Shown: piece after piece, positions 1 through 4,559 of the stretch | How the letters are laid out: every line of letters begins with the position of its first letter | Position numbering within the stretch: the first letter of the stretch is position 1 | Assembly (NCBI GenBank): GCA_003454135.1 | Contig: DMKW01000201.1 | Span: 20,595-28,694 of the forward strand | DNA from: Microbacteriaceae bacterium | Lineage (GTDB): Bacteria > Actinomycetota > Actinomycetes > Actinomycetales > Microbacteriaceae | Reading direction: 5' to 3' | Length of the DNA stretch: 8,100 nucleotides | Program-made: the position numbers and the translations under genes | The notes under the pieces: model-generated | What the model saw: only the letters and a program-made list of their open reading frames with translations | What the model was told of the DNA's origin: nothing | Databases searched by the model: none

Positions 1-597
1 GGCGTGCAGGGCATCACCGACCTCATCACGACCCCCGGCCTCATCAACCTCGACTTCGCCGACGTCAAGTCGGTCATGCAGGGTGCCGGTTCGGCACTCA
101 TGGGCATCGGATCGTCGCGTGGCGCCGACCGTGCCATCAAGGCGGCCGAACTCGCCGTCGCCTCCCCGTTGCTCGAAGCGTCGATCGACGGCGCCCACGG
201 TGTGCTCCTCTCGATCCAGGGCGGATCCAATCTCGGAATCTTCGAGATCAACGACGCGGCGCGCCTTGTGCAAGAGGCGGTGCATCCCGAGGCCAACATC
301 ATCTTCGGTGCGGTCATCGACGACACGCTCGGCGACGAGGTGCGGGTGACCGTGATCGCCGCGGGCTTCGACGGCGGGGAGCCCGTGGTCAAGAAGAATG
401 GCCACCGCTCGAACTTCGTCGACGCGGCAGTGCCGGTCGGCGTCGGGGCGGCCGCCGCTTCGGGCTACGCGGAGCCGGAAACGGCTGTGCCGACCTGGGC
501 GCCCGAGCCCGAGCTGGCGAGTGCACCGAGCGCGCCGAAGGACCCGGTGTTCGATGACGACGATGACGACCTGGACGTGCCGGACTTTCTCAAATAG
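1..597 (+). CDS. ftsZ: Cell division protein FtsZ, C-terminal part (5' end outside window)
   Basis: FtsZ is the tubulin-like GTPase that polymerises into the division ring at midcell. The frame is open from base 1, so the gene starts upstream, and 198 residues are visible. They begin just before the T7 synergy loop (N16, D18 and D21 of the fragment in NLDFADV), whose acidic residues complete the GTPase site of the neighbouring subunit. The second, activator-like domain follows to about residue 130. Next comes a low-complexity Ala/Pro/Glu linker (about 131-183), a run of six Asp, and the tail peptide LDVPDFLK at the very end. In this family the tail is the docking site for SepF and other membrane partners, and sepF lies two genes downstream. 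The nucleotide-binding half with the tubulin signature is missing only because the window starts late. The stop is TAG at 595-597. Confidence 0.97.
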   Translation, partial: GVQGITDLITTPGLINLDFADVKSVMQGAGSALMGIGSSRGADRAIKAAELAVASPLLEASIDGAHGVLLSIQGGSNLGIFEINDAARLVQEAVHPEANIIFGAVIDDTLGDEVRVTVIAAGFDGGEPVVKKNGHRSNFVDAAVPVGVGAAAASGYAEPETAVPTWAPEPELASAPSAPKDPVFDDDDDDLDVPDFLK

Positions 598-624
598 CGT
601 GCCGGTCGACCTCGGAGAGCGGCC

Positions 625-1305
625 ATGACAGGCGGGACCGCTCTGCGTGATCGACTCGGTGAGGTTCGTGCCGGAATCGCGGATGCCGCGCGCGACGCCG
701 GCAGGGACGTCGCGCAGATCTCGCTCATCGTCGTCACGAAGTTCCATTCGGCCGCGCTCGTCCGCGAGCTCCATGCGTTGGACGTGAGCGACTTCGGCGA
801 GAACCGTCACCAGGAGGCCCAGGCCAAGGCGGCGGAACTCGCCGACCTCGATCTCACCTGGCACTTCATCGGGCAGCTGCAAAGCAAGAAGGCGCGCCAG
901 GTGCGCGCATATGCGCGGGTGATCCACTCGCTCGATCGCGAGTCCGTTGTTGACGCGCTCGCCTCCGGCGAGTCGAGCGTCGACTGCTTCGTGCAACTCA
1001 ACCTCAGCGACGATCCGGGGCGTGGGGGCGTGCAGGATGCGCACCTGGAGGCTCTCACCGAGCGCGTCCTCGCGACGAGCGGGCTGCGTCTGCTCGGAGT
1101 CATGGCGGTCGCCCCGATCGACGAAGAACCCCGCGCGGCGTTCGCGCGGGTGCGTTCGGCATCCGAGCGGGTCAGGCGACTCGCACCAGACGCCCGCTAC
1201 ATTTCCGCCGGCATGTCCGGCGATTATCGCGAGGCCATTCTCGAAGGCGCGACACACCTGCGCATCGGGTCGGCAATCACGGGAAACCGGCCAACCGCCG
1301 GTTAA
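625..1305 (+). CDS. yggS: YggS/PROSC-family pyridoxal phosphate homeostasis protein
   Basis: This 226-residue protein has the usual length of the YggS/YBL036C family. These are single-domain proteins with an alanine-racemase-like barrel that bind pyridoxal 5'-phosphate and buffer its level; no catalytic activity is established for the family. The PLP-binding lysine is K39 in the motif IVVTKF. Other family signatures are FGENRHQEA (about 77-85), WHFIGQLQSKK, LLGVMAVAP, the phosphate-binding SAGMSGDY, and LRIGSAITG near the C-terminus. The ATG at 625 is preceded by GGAGAG at 614-619 with a 5-nt gap. The gene starts 27 nt after ftsZ and ends 35 nt before sepF, so it is probably in the same transcript. 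In many actinobacteria a laccase-domain gene (pgeF/yfiH) sits between ftsZ and yggS, and it is absent here. Confidence 0.95.
   Translation: MTGGTALRDRLGEVRAGIADAARDAGRDVAQISLIVVTKFHSAALVRELHALDVSDFGENRHQEAQAKAAELADLDLTWHFIGQLQSKKARQVRAYARVIHSLDRESVVDALASGESSVDCFVQLNLSDDPGRGGVQDAHLEALTERVLATSGLRLLGVMAVAPIDEEPRAAFARVRSASERVRRLAPDARYISAGMSGDYREAILEGATHLRIGSAITGNRPTAG
1285..1303 (+). other. 7-bp inverted repeat overlapping the yggS stop codon
   Basis: AACCGGC at 1285-1291 and GCCGGTT at 1297-1303 are perfect reverse complements around the 5-nt loop CAACC. The last base of the right arm is the first base of the TAA stop. No T-run follows, so it is not a canonical intrinsic terminator. It could slow transcription, protect or expose the yggS/sepF junction in the mRNA, or be a by-product of the coding sequence. 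Its function is unknown. Confidence 0.4.
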
Positions 1306-1308
1306 TCT
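1303..1308 (+). promoter_or_regulatory. Possible -10 element for sepF (weak)
   Basis: TAATCT fits the TANNNT pattern of actinobacterial primary-sigma -10 boxes and lies 33 nt before the sepF ATG, which would leave a short leader holding the strong Shine-Dalgarno sequence. There is no convincing -35 box at 16-18 nt upstream (the sequence there is CGGGAA). I regard it as a possible internal promoter only. Read-through from ftsZ/yggS is at least as likely. Confidence 0.22.
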
Positions 1309-1340
1309 GAAGTCAAGAGTTTCACCACAGGAGGCACGAA

Positions 1341-1805
1341 ATGGCTAACCCGCTACGCAAGACCATGGTCTATCTGGGCCTTGCGGATGAAGAGCTCGAG
1401 TACGAGGAGGCCGCGCCGGCCGCGCCCGTTGCCCACCACGTGCCGCAGGCGGCGACCACGCGCGCCCCGGTGACGCCGTTGCGCCGCGCTCCGAGCCAGC
1501 GGTCCTCCGCCCCCTCGGACATGAACGAGATCCTCACCGTGCACCCGCGCCAGTACAAGGATGCCCAGGTCATCGCCGAGAGCTTCCGCGACGGCATCCC
1601 GGTGATCATCAACCTCTCCCAAATGAGCGAGCCGGAGGCGCGTCGACTCATCGACTTCGCGAGCGGCCTCTCCCAGGGTCTCTACGGCAAGATCGAGCGC
1701 GTCACGAGCAAGGTGTTCCTCCTGTCACCCGCTCACGTGGCCGTGAGCGGTGACCAGGCCGACGTCGAACCAGACGTCGACGCCTCGTTCTTCGCGCAGT
1801 CCTGA
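1341..1805 (+). CDS. sepF: Cell division protein SepF
   Basis: SepF is the membrane anchor that ties FtsZ filaments to the inner face of the cytoplasmic membrane; in actinobacteria, which lack FtsA, it is the main such anchor. The 154 residues show the standard layout. A short amphipathic N-terminal helix (about 1-14, MANPLRKTMVYLGL) targets the membrane. A charged and Pro/Ala-rich linker runs to about residue 61. The globular SepF core (about 63-137) contains EILTVHPRQYKDAQ, the IPVIINLSQM strand, the RRLIDFASGL helix and KVFLLSPAHV. The tail is short and acidic. The ATG at 1341 is backed by a perfect AGGAGG at 1329-1334 with a 6-nt gap, among the strongest ribosome sites in the window. The gene is followed 23 nt later by yggT. 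Its binding partner, the FtsZ tail peptide, is encoded at the start of this window. Confidence 0.97.
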   Translation: MANPLRKTMVYLGLADEELEYEEAAPAAPVAHHVPQAATTRAPVTPLRRAPSQRSSAPSDMNEILTVHPRQYKDAQVIAESFRDGIPVIINLSQMSEPEARRLIDFASGLSQGLYGKIERVTSKVFLLSPAHVAVSGDQADVEPDVDASFFAQS

Positions 1806-1828
1806 CCTCGGACCCGGCTGGGAGTTCC

Positions 1829-2125
1829 GTGTTCCTGCTGTCGCTCATCGCGACGCTCGTGTATTACCTGCTGCTCATCTACTCGTTTGTGATGTGGGGC
1901 AGGCTCGCCCTCGACGTCGCACGCACTTTCGTGCCGACCTGGCGCCCGAAGGGGGCGGGACTCGTGCTCGCCGAGCTCGTGTTCTCGGTCACCGACCCTC
2001 CGATCAGGGCCGTGCGCAAGCTGGTGCCACCGATACGGGTGGGGGGAATCGCGCTCGATCTCGCCTGGTCGATCGTGATGCTCGCGGTCATCATCCTGAT
2101 CTATCTGACGTTCCTGCTGAGGTAA
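1829..2125 (+). CDS. yggT: YggT-family small membrane protein
   Basis: This 98-residue protein has the YggT (YlmG/CCB3-like) architecture: a hydrophobic segment at about residues 2-24, a basic middle with the family-typical VTDPPIRAVRKLVPPIRVGGIALD, and a second hydrophobic segment at about 72-96. Bacterial members sit in the cytoplasmic membrane and are found beside sepF and divIVA in Gram-positive bacteria. A role linked to division or membrane organisation is proposed, but no biochemical activity is settled. The start is a GTG at 1829, supported by GGGAG at 1820-1824, 4 nt before it; no ATG is available near the N-terminus. The 132-nt gap after the stop suggests that the ftsZ-yggS-sepF-yggT transcript may end, or be boosted by a new promoter, here. 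Confidence 0.92.
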   Translation: MFLLSLIATLVYYLLLIYSFVMWGRLALDVARTFVPTWRPKGAGLVLAELVFSVTDPPIRAVRKLVPPIRVGGIALDLAWSIVMLAVIILIYLTFLLR

Positions 2126-2126
2126 T

Positions 2127-2167
2127 CGACCGACCTGTGTAAGCATGGGAATGCGGTCGCCGACCGC
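2127..2167 (+). other. Palindrome with alternative pairing partner between yggT and divIVA
   Basis: GCGGTC at 2153-2158 and GACCGC at 2162-2167 form a 6-bp GC-rich stem with a 3-nt loop; the bases are palindromic across all of 2153-2167. The same CGGTCG (2154-2159) can instead pair with a second copy of CGACCG at 2127-2132, just after the yggT stop. The two pairings exclude each other. No T-run follows. The stem could act as a GC-rich terminator lacking a U-tail, which occurs in actinobacteria, or as a structured leader of divIVA. The evidence is sequence complementarity only. Confidence 0.35.
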
Positions 2168-2171
2168 GCGA

Positions 2172-2225
2172 GTTCATGACCCCCGCGGACCCGGTTGTTT
2201 GCTAGCGTTACTTCATTGTCAATTA
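2172..2225 (+). promoter_or_regulatory. Probable divIVA promoter region (exact boxes uncertain)
   Basis: This AT-richer patch in an otherwise GC-rich window sits 33-86 nt before the divIVA ATG, in the largest intergenic gap. It contains TAGCGT at 2203-2208, which fits TANNNT. As an alternative it offers TTGTTT at 2195-2200 with GTCAAT at 2218-2223, a 17-nt spacer but only three matches to each consensus box. DivIVA is an abundant protein and often has its own promoter. I cannot choose between the boxes from sequence alone. Confidence 0.35.
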
Positions 2226-2245
2226 CGCAGTACCAGAGAGTTCTT

Positions 2246-2251
2246 GAGGTG
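2246..2251 (+). promoter_or_regulatory. Shine-Dalgarno sequence fixing the divIVA start
   Basis: GAGGTG, 6 nt upstream of the ATG at 2258, selects that codon. The reading frame is open further upstream to a TTG at 2195, but that codon has no ribosome site, and the extra 21 residues do not resemble the family, whose proteins begin M-(A/P)-L-T-P. Confidence 0.85.
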
Positions 2252-2257
2252 ACACCA

Positions 2258-2986
2258 ATGGCCCTAACGCCTGAAGATGTAGTCAACAAGCGGTTCCAGC
2301 CGACCAAATTCCGCGAGGGATACGACCAGGATGAGGTCGATGACTTCCTCGACGAGGTTGTCGTCGAGCTGCGACGCCTCAATCAGGAGAACGAGGAGCT
2401 TCGCCAGCGCCTCATCGCGAGCGACGCCCGCATCAGCGAGCTGCAGCGCAGCACGTCGCAGGGCCCCGCCGCCGTCGAGGCCGCTCAGCCCCAGTTCGCC
2501 GCTGTTCCGGCAGTCGTGGCCGCCGCCCCCACCCCGTACCCGGCATCCGATCCCAACGCGATCGACCCGAGCAACACGAACAACCTCCTGCAGCTCGCAC
2601 GCAAGCTCCACGAGGAGCACGTTCGCGAGGGCATCGAGAAGCGCGACGCTCTCATCGCCGAGGGTCACGCCACCGCTGCCCGCATCGTGAGCGAGGCCGA
2701 AGAGGCACAGCGCACCCAGATCAACGCCCTCGACCAGCAGCGCACGGCGCTCGAGAGCCGCATCGAGGAGCTCCGTACTTTCGAGCGGGAGTATCGCCAG
2801 AAGCTCAAGAGCTACATCGAGGGCCAGCTGCACGAGCTGGACGCCACGGAGATGAGCTCCAACAGCGCCGCCGCGGCCGTCGCACCGAGCGGCGGATCGT
2901 TCGAGTCGGCGTCGTTCGACGCGGCACCGTTCGACAGCTCGCAGACGCCTCCTTCAGCCAGCTACCAGGGCTTTGGCGGCAACTGA
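2258..2986 (+). CDS. divIVA: DivIVA/Wag31-type polar growth scaffold protein
   Basis: DivIVA (Wag31 in mycobacteria) is a coiled-coil scaffold that gathers at negatively curved membrane at cell poles and septa. In rod-shaped and branching actinobacteria it directs tip growth and recruits cell-wall machinery. The 242-residue protein opens with the conserved membrane-binding domain MALTPEDVVNKRF, then F18/R19 and GYDQDEVDDFLDEVV, where the exposed aromatic and basic residues insert in the bilayer. A first coiled coil runs about 28-65. An Ala/Pro-rich linker follows (about 68-105). A second, long coiled coil (about 108-197) is rich in Glu/Gln/Arg heptads. The tail is a disordered Ser/Ala/Phe-rich stretch with SFES, SFDA and PFDS repeats, ending GFGGN. 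The gene overlaps the proposed lspA start by 14 nt. The structured leader and likely own promoter upstream suggest expression separable from sepF/yggT. Confidence 0.96.
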   Translation: MALTPEDVVNKRFQPTKFREGYDQDEVDDFLDEVVVELRRLNQENEELRQRLIASDARISELQRSTSQGPAAVEAAQPQFAAVPAVVAAAPTPYPASDPNAIDPSNTNNLLQLARKLHEEHVREGIEKRDALIAEGHATAARIVSEAEEAQRTQINALDQQRTALESRIEELRTFEREYRQKLKSYIEGQLHELDATEMSSNSAAAAVAPSGGSFESASFDAAPFDSSQTPPSASYQGFGGN

Positions 2987-3572
2987 GCCGCAGACGGAGG
3001 TCCGCGCTTCACCGGTCAGCGTTCGTGCACTAATCGCGCTGGCCGTTGTTGCGCTCGCTGTCTACGGTCTCGACCAGTTTTCCAAGTTTCTGATTGTCAG
3101 CAATCTCACCGAGAACCAGCTCGTGCGCGTTTTCGGTGCGGTGCTGCAGTTCCACTTCGTGAAGAACTCCGGAGCGGCCTTCTCCATCGCGAGCGGGTCG
3201 ACCTGGATCTTCTCGATCGCAGCCTCCGCGGTCACGATTTTTATCATCGGCTTCGCGAGGCGAATCCGTTCGGTGGGGTGGGCCGTGCTTTTCGGGATGC
3301 TGCTCGGCGGCACGACGGGCAACCTCACCGACCGGCTGTTCCGGGAGCCCGGCTTCGGAGTCGGCCACGTGATCGATTTCATCCAGGTCTACGGTTTTCC
3401 GGCGATCTTCAACGTCGCGGACTCCTTCATCGTCGCGAGCATGGGGCTCTTCATCATTCTCACGATTCGCGGCATCGGGCTCGACGGCAAACGCAACCAT
3501 GGCAAGGGTTCCGAAACGGATTCCCCGGCCGGCACGGACGCCCAGTCGACCCCTCGCCCGGACAGCAAGTAG
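2973..3572 (+). CDS. lspA: Lipoprotein signal peptidase (signal peptidase II) LspA
   Basis: LspA is the integral membrane aspartic protease that cleaves the signal peptide of diacylglyceryl-modified prolipoproteins, just before the lipidated cysteine. The 199 residues contain four hydrophobic segments (about 18-38, 76-95, 101-116, 151-169) and the family motifs LDQFSK (D34), NSGAAFS (N65), GNLTDR (N117, D120), HVIDF (D135) and FNVADSF (D150). D135 and D150 correspond to the catalytic aspartate pair. A hydrophilic Gly/Ser/Thr/Pro tail follows from about 171. The start is unusual: TTG at 2973, inside the end of divIVA and 14 nt before that gene's last base, with only AGGG 2 nt upstream. No ATG or GTG lies in frame between the upstream stop and the first membrane segment, so TTG is chosen by elimination. 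The overlap suggests translational coupling to divIVA. The stop lies 7 nt before the next gene. Confidence 0.93.
   Translation: MAATEPQTEVRASPVSVRALIALAVVALAVYGLDQFSKFLIVSNLTENQLVRVFGAVLQFHFVKNSGAAFSIASGSTWIFSIAASAVTIFIIGFARRIRSVGWAVLFGMLLGGTTGNLTDRLFREPGFGVGHVIDFIQVYGFPAIFNVADSFIVASMGLFIILTIRGIGLDGKRNHGKGSETDSPAGTDAQSTPRPDSK
2996..3000 (+). promoter_or_regulatory. Strong Shine-Dalgarno-like GGAGG with no in-frame start after it
   Basis: GGAGG lies inside the lspA reading frame, 10 nt past the divIVA stop, where the ribosome site of a non-overlapping lspA would be expected. The lspA frame downstream has no ATG, GTG or TTG within a usable distance. A GTG at 3025 is out of frame and meets TAA two codons later. 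It may be chance, a relic of an older start, or a sign that the real start is not one of the usual codons. Confidence 0.4.
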
Positions 3573-3579
3573 GCCCGGG

Positions 3580-4500
3580 GTGGAGACACGCAGCCTGCCA
3601 GTGCCCGATGGCCTGGCCGGCGAGAGGACAGACGCGGCCATCGCGAAGCTCCTCGGATTCTCGCGGAGCTTCGCCGCCGACGTCGCCGAGTCCGGGGGAG
3701 TGACCGTCGACGGCGTCGTGCTCGGCAAGTCCGATCGTCTGCAGGCCGGCAGCTGGCTCGAGGTCACCTGGCAGGCGAGGGAGGCCCCGCGGATCGAACC
3801 CGTCGTCGTGCCGGATCTCACGATCGTCTACGACGATGACGACATAGTCGTGGTCGACAAGCCGGTCGGCGTCGCCGCGCACCCCTCGGTGGGCTGGACC
3901 GGCCCGACCGTTCTCGGCGCCCTCGCCGGGGCCGGCTTTCGAATCTCCACCTCCGGCGCGTCCGAGCGAGCGGGCATCGTCCACCGGCTCGACGCCGGCA
4001 CGAGCGGCCTCATGGTGGTGGCCAAGAGCGAGCGGGCGTACTCGGAGCTCAAGCGGGCGTTCCACGATCGCGAAGTGGAGAAGATCTATCACGCGGTGGT
4101 TCAGGGACACCCCGACCCGCTCGCGGGCACAATCGACGCTCCCATCGGGCGGCACCCCAGCTCGAGCTGGAAATTCGCCGTCACGGTGGAGGGCAAAGAC
4201 TCCGTCACGCACTACGAAACGCTCGAGGCGTTCCCGAGCGCGTCGCTGCTCGAGATCCACCTCGAGACCGGTCGAACCCACCAGATCCGAGTGCACATGG
4301 CGGCCCAGCGGCATCCGTGCGTCGGCGACTCGATGTACGGCGCCGACCCCACGATTTCGGCGAGACTGGGCCTGACGAGGCAGTGGCTGCACGCGATGCA
4401 ACTCGGTTTTCGGCACCCGGCGACGGGCGAGCCGGTGGTCTTTCGCAGTCAGTATCCCGCCGACCTGCAACACGCGCTCGACGTGCTCCGTCGCGACTGA
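3580..4500 (+). CDS. rluD: RluA-family (RluD-like) 23S rRNA pseudouridine synthase
   Basis: The enzyme isomerises uridine to pseudouridine in RNA; RluD of E. coli modifies 23S rRNA helix 69, but the target here is not shown by sequence. From the GTG at 3580 the protein has 306 residues. An S4-type RNA-binding domain lies at about 15-63 (GERTDAAIAKLLGFSRSF to QAGSWLEV). The catalytic domain lies at about 80-300, with VVDKPVGVAAHP, the HRLDAGTSGL motif carrying the catalytic Asp (D138), KIYHAVVQG, and ETGRTHQIRVH. A longer frame starts at the ATG at 3499, but that would add 27 Arg/Pro-rich residues overlapping lspA by 74 nt. The GTG lies 7 nt after the lspA stop with AAGTAGG at 3567-3573, so I prefer it. 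The gene is co-linear and probably co-transcribed with lspA, a pairing common in bacteria. Confidence 0.9.
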   Translation: METRSLPVPDGLAGERTDAAIAKLLGFSRSFAADVAESGGVTVDGVVLGKSDRLQAGSWLEVTWQAREAPRIEPVVVPDLTIVYDDDDIVVVDKPVGVAAHPSVGWTGPTVLGALAGAGFRISTSGASERAGIVHRLDAGTSGLMVVAKSERAYSELKRAFHDREVEKIYHAVVQGHPDPLAGTIDAPIGRHPSSSWKFAVTVEGKDSVTHYETLEAFPSASLLEIHLETGRTHQIRVHMAAQRHPCVGDSMYGADPTISARLGLTRQWLHAMQLGFRHPATGEPVVFRSQYPADLQHALDVLRRD

Positions 4501-4503
4501 GGC

Positions 4504-4521
4504 GGGCTTAAGCTGAAGCCC
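4504..4521 (+). other. Small inverted repeat in the spacer before dnaE
   Basis: GGGCTT (4504-4509) and AAGCCC (4516-4521) form a 6-bp stem with loop AAGCTG, just after the pseudouridine synthase stop. It is followed by the AT-rich patch GGGAAAAATTTC at 4523-4534. The right-hand sequence is A-rich before it is T-rich, so it does not make a good intrinsic terminator for the + strand. It may be a weak terminator or part of the dnaE control region. Confidence 0.3.
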
Positions 4522-4550
4522 CGGGAAAAATTTCAGGCCCTCGGTTAGTC

Positions 4551-4554
4551 GGAG
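4551..4554 (+). promoter_or_regulatory. Shine-Dalgarno sequence of dnaE
   Basis: GGAG lies 5 nt before the GTG at 4560 and supports this non-ATG start. The ATG at 4573 is out of frame, and starting any later would remove the first PHP metal ligands (H12, H14). Confidence 0.7.
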
Positions 4555-4559
4555 CATCA

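Noticed and set aside
603..612. Palindrome GGTCGACC in the ftsZ-yggS gap as an operator
   Set aside because: An 8-bp GC-rich palindrome is expected by chance at this composition, and nothing nearby indicates a regulator.
1281..1303. ECF-sigma-like GGGAAA...GTT before sepF, resembling a similar pair before dnaE (4523-4546)
   Set aside because: The spacers are only 14-15 nt, too short for GGAA/GTT promoters of the SigH/SigR/SigE type, and the third element bases do not match.
1750..2142. Plus-strand frame of 130 codons overlapping sepF and yggT
   Set aside because: YggT in the other frame has clear membrane segments, family motifs and a ribosome site; this frame shows none.
2195..2257. N-terminal extension of DivIVA from the TTG at 2195
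   Set aside because: There is no ribosome site before the TTG, the region looks like a promoter and leader, and the family begins at the MALTPEDV sequence encoded from 2258.
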